Assembly: GCA_028289805.1 (NCBI GenBank)
Contig: JANQNI010000073.1
Span: forward strand, 1-27,463
Length of the DNA: 27,463 bases
From: Thermoplasmatota archaeon
GTDB lineage: Archaea; Thermoplasmatota; E2; JACPAO01; JAHFTW01
Direction: 5' to 3'
The notes beneath the pieces were generated by a model. The model was given only the letters and a program-made list of their open reading frames with translations, searched no databases and was not told the DNA's origin. Shown in pieces: positions 8,019-15,321 of the stretch (position 1 is the first letter of the stretch; the number at the start of each line of letters is the position of its first letter). The translations under genes and the position numbers were made by a program.

Positions 8019-8392
8019 TGGTCTCCGTCGCTTCGGAATACGTCCCCTTGGCCATCTTGGGCGGGGTCTCCCTCCTGTTGGTCTTCGTCACGCTGCTGGG
8101 GAACCGCTTCATGGGTCCTCGCCGCGCCAGCGTCACCAAACTCACCAACTACGAGTGCGGTGAGAAGGCCACGCCTGGCGCCCGGGGCCCCATCGATGTC
8201 CAGTACTACATGTACATCCTGACGTTCCTCATCTTCGACGTCGAGGTGATGTTCCTGATCCCCTTCGCCATCAAGTTCCAGCACCTCGGTGTGGGCCCCA
8301 TCCTCGCCATCGCGTTCTTCGTGACGCTCATCCTGGTGGGCTACCTGTACGAGATCCGCAAGAAGCTCCTGAACTGGAGGTCCCTCGAATGA
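8018..8392 (+). CDS. nuoA: Complex I subunit A (NuoA/FpoA-like)
   Basis: A 124-residue membrane subunit with three transmembrane segments. The family signature is clear: TNYECGEKATPGARGPIDVQYYMYILTF is split over 8141-8226, followed by LIFDVEVMFLIPFAI. The loop with YECG lies near the quinone-access region in known structures and the FDVE acid lies in the second membrane helix. The chosen ATG gives the usual short N-terminus (MVSVASEYVPLAIL) before the first helix; a start 10 codons later at TTG 8048 is possible. Its stop overlaps the start of nuoB by 4 bases (ATGA), so the two are probably translationally coupled. It is first in an operon of twelve complex I genes. Confidence 0.93.
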   Translation: MVSVASEYVPLAILGGVSLLLVFVTLLGNRFMGPRRASVTKLTNYECGEKATPGARGPIDVQYYMYILTFLIFDVEVMFLIPFAIKFQHLGVGPILAIAFFVTLILVGYLYEIRKKLLNWRSLE

Positions 8393-8976
8393 GCGACGAA
8401 CCGACCCCCGCCACCACCGTGGAGCAGGCGGACGCCGACATCCCGGAGTACGACCCCGAAGCGCACGCGGACGTGCCCAAGATCCCCATCGTCGTGGAGG
8501 AGCAGCAGGAGGGCATCGTCCTGACGGTCCTCTCCAAGGCCATCAACTGGGGCCGCAGCAACAGCCTCTGGCCCTTCGGCTTCGGCCTGGCCTGCTGCGC
8601 CATCGAGATGATCTCCACGGTGGCAACCCCCAACCACGACATGAGCCGCTTCGGCAGCGAGGTCATGCGCGCCTCGCCCCGGCAGTGCGACCTCATCATC
8701 GTCCCCGGCACCGTCACCAAGAAGATGGCGCCCCGCATCAAGAACCTCTGGGAGCAGATGGCGGAGCCGAAGTACGCCATCGCCATGGGTGCCTGCGCCA
8801 TCAACGGCGGCCCCTACCAGGACTCCTACTTCGTCGTCAAGGGCGTGGACAAGATCATCCCCGTCGACGTCTACATCCCCGGCTGCCCGCCGCGGCCCGA
8901 GGCGCTGCTGGACGGCCTCCAGAAGCTGCAGCAGAAGATCCGCGACCAGAACGACACCCTGGAGTTGGGCTTTTGA
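8389..8976 (+). CDS. nuoB: Complex I subunit B (NuoB/FpoB-like), cluster N2 carrier
   Basis: A 195-residue peripheral subunit that binds the terminal [4Fe-4S] cluster N2, which passes electrons to quinone. The cluster ligands are visible: C69 and C70 (GLACCAIEM), C136 (AMGACAINGG) and C166 (YIPGCPPRP). The N-terminal 40 residues are acidic and not conserved in the family. The gene starts at ATG 8389 inside the nuoA stop and ends in TTGA shared with the TTG start of nuoC. Confidence 0.96.
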   Translation: MSDEPTPATTVEQADADIPEYDPEAHADVPKIPIVVEEQQEGIVLTVLSKAINWGRSNSLWPFGFGLACCAIEMISTVATPNHDMSRFGSEVMRASPRQCDLIIVPGTVTKKMAPRIKNLWEQMAEPKYAIAMGACAINGGPYQDSYFVVKGVDKIIPVDVYIPGCPPRPEALLDGLQKLQQKIRDQNDTLELGF

Positions 8977-9524
8977 GCGACGCTGAAGCCACGCTGGCAC
9001 CCACCGGCGACCACGCCGTCCTCGCCGAGGCGTGCCCCGACGAGGTCACCGGCTACGCCCAGACCGAGGACGGTCACGGCATCACCGAGGTCCGCCCAGA
9101 CGGCCTGTTCACCGTCGCCCGGCACGTGAAGAAGCTGGGCTACCGCATCCTGAGTTGCCTGTCCGCCTACGACACCAAGAAGATGGGCAGCGGCGTCTTC
9201 TACGCCTTCGTCAAGCCCGCCGCCTACCCCGAGGAGTTCGGGGACCTGCGGCTTCGCGTCCCCCTCACCTTCGAGGAAGAGGGCAAGGAGGTGCAGGTGC
9301 AGAGCCTCTGCGACGTCTTCCCGGCCGCCGGCTGGCACGAGCGCGAGATGTACGACATGTACGGCGTCCGGTTCGAGGGCAACCCCGACCCGCGCCGCAT
9401 CTTCCTGCCCGACGACTGGAAGGGCTTCCCCATGAGGTTGGACGACAAGCAGCCCGAGCAGTTCGTCGCCATGCGCGACGGCGAGGACGTGACCGTGCAG
9501 ACCCAAGAGGAGGGGTCGTGGTGA
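8973..9524 (+). CDS. nuoC: Complex I subunit C (NuoC/FpoC-like)
   Basis: A 183-residue peripheral subunit of the 30-kDa type. The diagnostic segment is FPAAGWHEREMYDMYGVRFEG (9320-9381), followed by NPDPRRIFLPDDWKGFPMRLD. The start is TTG at 8973, overlapping the nuoB stop (TTGA); an upstream start would run deep into nuoB. NuoC is separate from NuoD here, unlike the fused form of enterobacteria. The protein ends EEGSW, and this end is duplicated just downstream. Confidence 0.94.
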   Translation: MSDAEATLAPTGDHAVLAEACPDEVTGYAQTEDGHGITEVRPDGLFTVARHVKKLGYRILSCLSAYDTKKMGSGVFYAFVKPAAYPEEFGDLRLRVPLTFEEEGKEVQVQSLCDVFPAAGWHEREMYDMYGVRFEGNPDPRRIFLPDDWKGFPMRLDDKQPEQFVAMRDGEDVTVQTQEEGSW

Positions 9525-9594
9525 GCGCAGCGAACCACGGCCTGGATTCCTGCATGAGCGGGAGCGAAATGCTGGAGGAGGGGTCCTGGTGAGC
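9507..9594 (+). repeat. Short insertion flanked by a duplicated nuoC/nuoD junction
   Basis: GAGGAGGGGTCGTGGTGAGC (9507-9526) recurs with one change at 9575-9594, an offset of 68 bases. Each copy holds a Shine-Dalgarno-like GGAGG, a GTGA and an in-frame TGA. The first copy ends nuoC; the second starts nuoD. The 48 bases between (9527-9574) include TGAGCGGGAGCGAAATG and, with the flank, TGAGCGCAGCGAA. The insert is open as a 23-residue frame from GTG 9521 to TGA 9592. It ends EEGSW, exactly as nuoC does. It is probably a small insertion that duplicated the junction, not a real gene. Confidence 0.7.
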
Positions 9595-10797
9595 ATCGAC
9601 TACGCCGCCGCCGTCCCCCCCACCTACGACGCCCCCAGCGTCGTCGGGATGCACAAGGTCGACGACCGGCACCTGATGGAGCTCAACATGGGCCCCCAGC
9701 ACCCGTCGACCCACGGCGTGCTGCGCCTGAAGCTCCTGCTCGACGGCGAGATCGTCGAGAGCGTCGAGCCCATCATCGGCTACCTGCACCGCGGCAGCGA
9801 GAAGCTGGCCGAGGGCATGAACTGGACCAAGTTCATCCCGCTGACGGACCGCATGGACTACCTCTCGGCCATGAACAACAACCACGGCTACGTCCTGGCC
9901 GTGGAGGAACTCCTGGGCGGACCGGACGCGGGCGTCGTCTCCGAGCGCGGCGAACACCTGCGCGTCTTCGCCGCCGAGATGAGCCGCCTGGCCAGCCACC
10001 TCCTGTGGATGGGCACCTTCTTCATGGACCTGGGCGCCATCACGCCCATCTTCTACGCCCTGCGGGAGCGCGAGACGGTCCTCGGGTTCCTGGAGGAGCT
10101 GTGCGGCGCCCGGCTGACCTTCAACTACATGCGCATCGGGGGCGTCAAGTACGACCTGCCCGACGACCCCACGTACCTGCCCCGCGTGCGGGAGTTCATC
10201 AGCAACTTCCCGGCGCAGGTGGACGAGTTCGAGCGCCTGCTGAAGCAGAACGACATCATCGTCGCCCGCCTCAACGGCACCGGCCCCCTGAGCCGCCAGG
10301 ACGCCCTCGACTGGGGCGTCACCGGCCCCATGCTGCGCGCCACCGGCATCGCCCACGACCTGCGCAAGGTGTCCCCCTACAGCATCTACCCCAGCCTCGA
10401 CTTCGACGTGCCCACCACGACCCAGAGTGACTGCTACGGTCGCCTCATGGTCCGCTGGGCCGAGATGGTCCAGACCTGCCGCATCCTGGAGCAGGTCATC
10501 GACCGCCTCATGAACAAGCAGCTCGACGGCCTGCACCTCAACCCCGCCTACGCCGGCGGCAAGATGCTGCGCATCAAGGCCAAGGGCGAGGCCTACGCCC
10601 GCATCGAGCAGCCCAAGGGCGAGTACGGCGTCCACGTCATCGGCGACGGTGGCCTCAAGCCGGCCCGCGTGCACGTGCGCGCGCCCAGCTTCGCCAATTT
10701 GCAGGTCCTTCCCCTGATGGCGCGCGGCCAGAAAATCGCCGACTTGATCGCCAGCCTGGGAAGCATCGACATCGTCCTGGGGGACGTGGACCGCTAG
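9589..10797 (+). CDS. nuoD: Complex I subunit D (NuoD/FpoD-like), quinone site
   Basis: A 402-residue 49-kDa-type subunit that forms the quinone pocket with NuoB. GPQHPSTHGVLRL contains H42 and TDRMDYLSAM contains Y91, equivalent to the two quinone-contact residues (H59 and Y108) of the bovine protein. HRGSEKL contains R68, equivalent to bovine R85, the residue dimethylated by NDUFAF7. R88 matches bovine R105 near cluster N2. The start is GTG with GGAGGAGGGG in front, taken from the duplicated junction. No hydrogenase-type cysteine pairs are present, so this is a complex I protein rather than a hydrogenase subunit. Confidence 0.96.
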   Translation: MSIDYAAAVPPTYDAPSVVGMHKVDDRHLMELNMGPQHPSTHGVLRLKLLLDGEIVESVEPIIGYLHRGSEKLAEGMNWTKFIPLTDRMDYLSAMNNNHGYVLAVEELLGGPDAGVVSERGEHLRVFAAEMSRLASHLLWMGTFFMDLGAITPIFYALRERETVLGFLEELCGARLTFNYMRIGGVKYDLPDDPTYLPRVREFISNFPAQVDEFERLLKQNDIIVARLNGTGPLSRQDALDWGVTGPMLRATGIAHDLRKVSPYSIYPSLDFDVPTTTQSDCYGRLMVRWAEMVQTCRILEQVIDRLMNKQLDGLHLNPAYAGGKMLRIKAKGEAYARIEQPKGEYGVHVIGDGGLKPARVHVRAPSFANLQVLPLMARGQKIADLIASLGSIDIVLGDVDR

Positions 10798-10813
10798 GAG
10801 ACAGGAGGATTCC

Positions 10814-11866
10814 ATGGCTACACTCACCGACTTCTTCGACTCCGTCCTGCCCGGCACCCCCGGCTGGGTCGACAGCACCGTCGCCGCCCTCGTGGGCAGC
10901 CTCATCGTCTTCACGGTCGTGCTGTCCATCGGCGGCCTGTTCACCTTCGCCTTCCGGCGCATCTTCGCCCGCATGGGCCGCCGCCAGGGCCCCAACCGCG
11001 TCGGCCCCGCCGGCATCCTCCAGTTCGTCGCCGACGGCATCAAGCTGATCTCCAAGGAGGACATCCGGCCCGCCAAGGCCGACCGCCTCGCCTGGGGCCT
11101 CGCCGTCTACGTTGCCGTCACCTTCACGGTCCTCGCCTGGGCGCCCCTGCCCTGGAGCGACCAGATCTTCTTCAGCAACGTCGGCACCGGCGTCCTGTTC
11201 ATCCTCGCCGCCAGCGCCATCGCTCCCCTTGCGGAGATGATGGCCGGCTGGGGCAGCAACAACAAGTACAGCCTCTTCGGCGGCGTGCGCGCCGCGGCCC
11301 TGGACGTCAGCTACGAGATTCCGCTCATCTTCGCCGTGGCCAGCGTCATCCTGATGGTCGGCACCCTGGACACCCAGAGCATCGTCACCTCGCAGGCGGG
11401 CCTCTGGTTCATCGTGCCCCAGATCGTCGGCTTCGTCATCTTCTTCATCACCGGCCTGGCCAAGGCCGGCCTGGTCCCCACCGACCTGGCCGAGTCCGAG
11501 TCGGAACTGGTGGCCGGCTTCACGACGGAGTACTCCGGCATGCGCTTCGGGTTCTTCTTCGTCGTCATCTTCAGCAACGTCTTCTTCCTCGCCGCCCTGA
11601 TTACCATGCTGTACCTGGGCGGCTGGCAGGCACCCTTCGGCACGCTCGTCCCCGTCCTCCAGGGCTTCCTGGGGCCGTTCACGGGCGTCTTCTGGTTCCT
11701 GACCAAGGCGCTGCTGATGTGCTTCGTCATCTTCTGGATCTGGACCACGCTCCCGCGGGTCCGGGTGGACACCTACCTCAACGTCGCGTGGAAAGTCATG
11801 CTCCCCATCAGCATCCTGAACTTCGTTGGCACCGCCGTCCTCGTCAAGCTGGGGGTGGTGGGCTGA
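10814..11866 (+). CDS. nuoH: Complex I subunit H (NuoH/FpoH-like)
   Basis: A 350-residue membrane subunit that links the peripheral arm to the proton-pumping arm and forms part of the quinone tunnel. Family motifs are RRQGPNRVGPAGILQFVADG (about 55-75), EMMAGWGSNNKYSLFGGVRA, ALDVSYEIPL and DLAESESELVAGFTTEYSG. These carry the acidic residues expected in the tunnel and cytoplasmic loops. The ATG is preceded by AGGAGG 7 bases away. The stop overlaps nuoI (TGATG). Confidence 0.96.
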   Translation: MATLTDFFDSVLPGTPGWVDSTVAALVGSLIVFTVVLSIGGLFTFAFRRIFARMGRRQGPNRVGPAGILQFVADGIKLISKEDIRPAKADRLAWGLAVYVAVTFTVLAWAPLPWSDQIFFSNVGTGVLFILAASAIAPLAEMMAGWGSNNKYSLFGGVRAAALDVSYEIPLIFAVASVILMVGTLDTQSIVTSQAGLWFIVPQIVGFVIFFITGLAKAGLVPTDLAESESELVAGFTTEYSGMRFGFFFVVIFSNVFFLAALITMLYLGGWQAPFGTLVPVLQGFLGPFTGVFWFLTKALLMCFVIFWIWTTLPRVRVDTYLNVAWKVMLPISILNFVGTAVLVKLGVVG

Positions 11867-12294
11867 TGAAGGTCCCCATCGCACCCATCCTGCAAGGCAT
11901 GGGCGTCACCCTCAGCAACTTCGTCAAGAAGCCGGTGACGGTCGCCTACCCCGAGCAGAAGCAACCGGTGGCCGACCGCTTCCGCGGCCGCATCTACCTC
12001 AAGCTGGAGACCTGCATCGGCTGCACCCTCTGCGCCCAGGCCTGCCCCAACGGCTCGTGCTACATGGTCGACTACGACCCCGGCTTCGAGACGCCGCAGA
12101 ACAAGCGCCAGAAATTCCCCGCCGTCGAGATCAGCAAGTGCATGTACTGCTCGCTGTGCGAGGAGGCGTGCCCCACCGACAGCATCCGCATGGGCAAGGA
12201 GTACGAGACCGGCGCCTACGTCCGGGACTTCGACTACAAGCCCGACCGCCTGAGCCAGAACGAGGCCGCACTCGGAAGGGGGCCGTACAAGTGA
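11866..12294 (+). CDS. nuoI: Complex I subunit I (NuoI/FpoI-like), two 4Fe-4S clusters
   Basis: A 142-residue ferredoxin-like subunit. The two cluster motifs are CIGCTLCAQACP (C50, C53, C56, C60) and CMYCSLCEEACP (C92, C95, C98, C102), the ligands of N6a and N6b. The N-terminus has an amphipathic stretch (GMGVTLSNFVKKPVTVAYPEQ) as in other NuoI proteins. Because NuoE, F and G are absent, this is the probable entry point for electrons in the encoded complex, from an unknown donor such as ferredoxin or an F420-linked protein. It overlaps nuoH by one base and nuoJ1 by four (GTGA). Confidence 0.96.
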   Translation: MKVPIAPILQGMGVTLSNFVKKPVTVAYPEQKQPVADRFRGRIYLKLETCIGCTLCAQACPNGSCYMVDYDPGFETPQNKRQKFPAVEISKCMYCSLCEEACPTDSIRMGKEYETGAYVRDFDYKPDRLSQNEAALGRGPYK

Positions 12295-12554
12295 TCGGAG
12301 ACCAGATCGCCTTCGCCATCATCTCGTTGATGATCCTCGCCGGCGGCCTGTTCGCCGTCACCGCCAAGCGCACCTTCCACAGCGCCATGGGCCTCGGCCT
12401 CGCCCTCGTGGGCGTCGCCGCCGTGTTCATCCAGCTGGGCAGCCCCCTCGTGGGTGTCCTGCAGGTGCTCGTGTACGTGGGCGGCATCCTGACCCTGTTC
12501 GTCTTCGCCGTGATGTTCGTGGCCGGGGACGAGGAAGACGTGGAGGTGTTCTGA
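12291..12554 (+). CDS. nuoJ1: Complex I subunit J, N-terminal part (NuoJ1)
   Basis: An 87-residue protein equal to the first three membrane helices of NuoJ. The glycine-rich helix GVLQVLVYVGGILTLFVFAVMF contains the conserved tyrosine-glycine-glycine near the proton path. The start is GTG inside the nuoI stop. The protein ends GDEEDVEVF, well short of full NuoJ; the remaining helices are encoded by the next gene. Splitting of NuoJ is known in some archaea, so it is not read as a frameshift. Its last codons are duplicated 83 bases downstream. Confidence 0.88.
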   Translation: MIGDQIAFAIISLMILAGGLFAVTAKRTFHSAMGLGLALVGVAAVFIQLGSPLVGVLQVLVYVGGILTLFVFAVMFVAGDEEDVEVF

Positions 12555-12637
12555 TGAGCGAAACGCGAAGCAGAACGCCTGAGCGAAGCGAGGGACCCTC
12601 CGGGGCTCCCCGAGCCCCGGACGGGGAGGTGTTCTGA
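12538..12637 (+). repeat. Short insertion flanked by a duplicated nuoJ1/nuoJ2 junction
   Basis: ACGTGGAGGTGTTCTGA (12538-12554) recurs with one change at 12621-12637. The first copy ends nuoJ1; the second supplies GGAGG just before the ATG of nuoJ2. The 66 bases between contain TGAGCGAAACGCGAAG and TGAGCGAAGCGAG, plus a perfect 9-base stem with a 3-base loop, CCGGGGCTC-CCC-GAGCCCCGG (12599-12619). The insert is open as a 27-residue frame (ATG 12554 to TGA 12637). It ends GEVF, close to the VEVF of nuoJ1. It closely parallels the insertion at nuoC/nuoD. Confidence 0.7.
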
Positions 12638-13006
12638 ATGGACAAGCGCATCGCGGCCGCCGTCGCCTTCGTCGCCTTCGGCACCATCGCCATCGCCGTC
12701 ACCCAGACCGCCCCCTGGTACGAGGAGGGCGTCGGCGGCGCCGAGACCTACGACGCCATCGTCCAGGACCTCTTCACCGACCACGTCATCGCCCTCGAGG
12801 TGCTCGGCGTCCTGCTGACGGCCGCCATGATCGGCGCCCTCGTCGTCGCCCGCCCCCTCACCGGCGGCGCCGACACCGCCAACTACCCCAAGGCGGACGA
12901 CGAGGACCTGGAGAAGGCCCGCGGCGTCAGCGACGTGGCCGCCACCCTGGGCGCGCCCGTGCCCGTCAGCCAACTGCTCCCGCCCGCGGAGGACGAGGAG
13001 GAATAG
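12638..13006 (+). CDS. nuoJ2: Complex I subunit J, C-terminal part (NuoJ2)
   Basis: A 122-residue protein with two membrane helices (about 5-23 and 50-70) separated by a loop, then an acidic, disordered-looking tail of about 45 residues ending EDEEE. The position after NuoJ1 and the sequence VIALEVLGVLLTAAMIGALVVAR fit the last part of NuoJ. The match is weaker than for the other subunits. GGGGAGGTG lies about 8 bases before the ATG, supplied by the duplicated junction. Two bases separate it from nuoK. Confidence 0.78.
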   Translation: MDKRIAAAVAFVAFGTIAIAVTQTAPWYEEGVGGAETYDAIVQDLFTDHVIALEVLGVLLTAAMIGALVVARPLTGGADTANYPKADDEDLEKARGVSDVAATLGAPVPVSQLLPPAEDEEE

Positions 13007-13008
13007 CC

Positions 13009-13311
13009 ATGCTCCCGGTAAGCTACTACGTCATGCTCGCGGGCGCCCTGTTCGCCCTCGGCCTCTACGGCCTCCTGACCCAGCGCAGCGCGCTGCGGCT
13101 CCTGATCAGCGTCGAACTGATCCTGAACGCCGCGAACATCAACTTCGTTGCCTTCGCCAACCACCTCGGCCAGAGCGACGGCCTGGCGTTCACCCTGTTC
13201 GTGATCGCCTTGGCCGCCGCCGAGGCCGCCGTCGGCCTGGGCATCTTCCTGCACCTGTACCGCCACGTCCGCACCGTGGACGTCGAGAAGACCGCGGCCC
13301 TGAGGTGGTAA
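13009..13311 (+). CDS. nuoK: Complex I subunit K (NuoK/FpoK-like)
   Basis: A 100-residue membrane subunit with three helices, a normal length. The two conserved membrane glutamates are present at E36 (LLISVELILNAANINFVAF) and E72 (ALAAAEAAVGLGIF), the same numbers as in Escherichia coli NuoK. They form part of the central proton path. The start follows the nuoJ2 stop by two bases. Confidence 0.96.
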   Translation: MLPVSYYVMLAGALFALGLYGLLTQRSALRLLISVELILNAANINFVAFANHLGQSDGLAFTLFVIALAAAEAAVGLGIFLHLYRHVRTVDVEKTAALRW

Positions 13312-13312
13312 C

Positions 13313-15316
13313 TTGGCCGAAACGCACGCAACCGGACTCGAACAGCTTGCCGGCGTCGACCTCGCCGCCGCCATCCTCATCGTCGCCCTGCCCCTGGTCG
13401 CCAGCCTCGGCATCTTCCTCTGGGGCAAGACCAAGTGGCGCGGCGGCGGCGCCGTCGCCGTGGCCGCCACGGGCGCCGCCATCGTGCCCGCCCTGTGGTT
13501 CTTCGTCCGCATGCTCCAGGGTGGTGCGCCCACCGGCTGGAGCATCGAGTGGTTCACCGTCGGCGAGTACACCTTCACCGTCGGCTTCCTGCTGGACAAC
13601 CTCAGCGTCTGGCTCACCACCCTCGTGACGGTGCTGGTCTTCCTCATCACGCTCTTCTCGACGCACTACATGCACGAGGAGCCCAACGAGAAGCTGCGCC
13701 GGTACTACGCCGCCAAGATGCTCTTCGCCACGGGCATGCTCGGCACGGTGCTGATGGACAACTACCTCCTGATGTTCATCTTCTGGGAGATCATGGGCCT
13801 GTGCTCGTACCTCCTGATCGGGTACTGGTACCACAAGGACAGCGCCGCCACCGCCGCCAAGAAGGCGTTCCTGACCACGCGCCTGGGCGACATCCTGCTG
13901 ATGGTGGGCATCATCATCCTGCTGGTGACCTTCAAGACGCTCAGCTACCGCGAGATCTGGCACCACCCCGAGTTCACCGCCGACAACCCGGCGCTGTTCT
14001 GGGCCGCCCTGCTGATCTTCGGCGGCGCCGTGGGCAAGAGCGCCCAGTTCCCCCTGGACATCTGGCTGCCCGACGCCATGGAGGGCCCCACCACCGTCTC
14101 GGCGCTCATCCACGCCGCGACGATGGTCAAGGCCGGCGTGTTCCTGGTGGCGCGCAGTTTCCCGCTGTTCGTCCTCAACCCGGACACCTTCCTCGTCGTG
14201 GGCATCATCGGCGGCGTCACCGCGCTCTACACCGCCAGCATGGCGCTGGTGGCCCTGGACATCAAGCGCGTCCTGGCGTTCTCCACGCTCTCGCAGTTGG
14301 GCTACATGTTCCTGGCCCTGGGCGCCGGCGGCATCGTCTACGTCCAGGCCCAGAACGGCATCGGATTCACCGCCGCCATGCTGCACCTGATGAACCACGC
14401 CTTCTTCAAGGCCCTCCTGTTCCTTGGAAGCGCGTCGGTCATCCTCGGCATGCACCACCACCAGGACCTGCGCGAGATGGGCGGCCTGCGCCACAAGATG
14501 CCCAAGACGTACTGGACCATGATGGTCGGCACCCTCGCCATCGCCGGCATCATCCCCTTCAGCGGCTTCTGGTCCAAGGACGAGGTGCTCGCCACCGCCT
14601 TCAAGGCCGGCAGCTACGCGGGCGTCTTCACCCTCCTGTGGGTCATGGGCCTCCTGACGGCCCTGATGACGGCGTTCTACATGTTCCGCATGATGTACCT
14701 CGCCTTCCACGGCGAGGCGCGCACCAAGCACGCGGAGCACGCCCACGAGAGCCCCGGCGTCATGACCGGCCCCCTCGTCGTGCTGGCCGTCTTCGCCGCC
14801 GTCGCCGGCCTCTGGCTCGTCACGCCCATGGCCGGCGGCTTCGAGGCCGTCATCACCTACCCGTACAGCGAGGACCTGGGCCACCCCCACCACGAGGAGC
14901 CCTTCGCGCTGCTGGTGAAGATCCTCACCGAGCCCAAGACGTACCTCAGCCTCGGCGTCGCCGTCGCCGGCATCGCCCTGGCCAACAAGTACCGCAAGGG
15001 CCTGCCCGCCAAGGAGGCCGAGGAACCCACCAGCGGCTTCCGCGGCCTGCTCTACAACCGCTACCACGTCACCCGGGCCGTCTACGAGCCCCTGGGCAAC
15101 GTCGTCGGCGTGGGCCTCGCCAAGCTCAGCGACCTCTTCGACCGCAAGGCCATCGACGGCGCCGTCAACGGCGTCGCCCGCGTCACCTGGTGGAAGGGCG
15201 GCTGGCTCCGCCGCTGGCAGGACGGCCGCGTCACCACCTACGTCGCCACGCTCGTCGTGGGCCTCACCCTGCTCTTCGCCCTCATGACCGCCCTCGTCCC
15301 CTCCATCCGGTGGTGA
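13313..15316 (+). CDS. nuoL: Complex I subunit L (NuoL/FpoL-like), proton pump
   Basis: A 667-residue antiporter-like subunit with about 15-16 membrane helices. Key residues are E159 (FIFWEIMGLCSYLL), K242 (GKSAQFPLDIWLPDAMEGPT), H267 and K273 (IHAATMVKAGVF). LMNHAFFKALLFLGSASVI and IPFSGFWSKDE are also typical of NuoL. The C-terminal part (about 560-667) holds the long lateral helix and final membrane anchor. The start is TTG one base after the nuoK stop, with GAGGTGG in front. Confidence 0.96.
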   Translation: MAETHATGLEQLAGVDLAAAILIVALPLVASLGIFLWGKTKWRGGGAVAVAATGAAIVPALWFFVRMLQGGAPTGWSIEWFTVGEYTFTVGFLLDNLSVWLTTLVTVLVFLITLFSTHYMHEEPNEKLRRYYAAKMLFATGMLGTVLMDNYLLMFIFWEIMGLCSYLLIGYWYHKDSAATAAKKAFLTTRLGDILLMVGIIILLVTFKTLSYREIWHHPEFTADNPALFWAALLIFGGAVGKSAQFPLDIWLPDAMEGPTTVSALIHAATMVKAGVFLVARSFPLFVLNPDTFLVVGIIGGVTALYTASMALVALDIKRVLAFSTLSQLGYMFLALGAGGIVYVQAQNGIGFTAAMLHLMNHAFFKALLFLGSASVILGMHHHQDLREMGGLRHKMPKTYWTMMVGTLAIAGIIPFSGFWSKDEVLATAFKAGSYAGVFTLLWVMGLLTALMTAFYMFRMMYLAFHGEARTKHAEHAHESPGVMTGPLVVLAVFAAVAGLWLVTPMAGGFEAVITYPYSEDLGHPHHEEPFALLVKILTEPKTYLSLGVAVAGIALANKYRKGLPAKEAEEPTSGFRGLLYNRYHVTRAVYEPLGNVVGVGLAKLSDLFDRKAIDGAVNGVARVTWWKGGWLRRWQDGRVTTYVATLVVGLTLLFALMTALVPSIRW

Positions 15317-15321
15317 ACTGA

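Noticed and set aside
9521..9592. A 23-codon frame between nuoC and nuoD as a small gene
   Set aside because: Its end is an exact copy of the NuoC C-terminus caused by the duplicated junction, and the rest has no family features. It is better explained as an insertion.
12554..12637. A 27-codon frame between nuoJ1 and nuoJ2 as a small gene
   Set aside because: It is arginine/proline-rich and ends in a copied NuoJ1 terminus. The hairpin and repeat motif favour a non-coding insert.
12291..13006. nuoJ as a frameshifted pseudogene
   Set aside because: Both parts have their own start and ribosome site, separate NuoJ parts are known in archaea, and the surrounding subunits are intact.
13190..15067. 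A 625-codon open frame on the minus strand opposite nuoL
   Set aside because: It mirrors nuoL codon by codon and translates to a low-complexity D/E/H/Q-rich protein, the usual shadow in very G/C-rich DNA. nuoL itself is certain.
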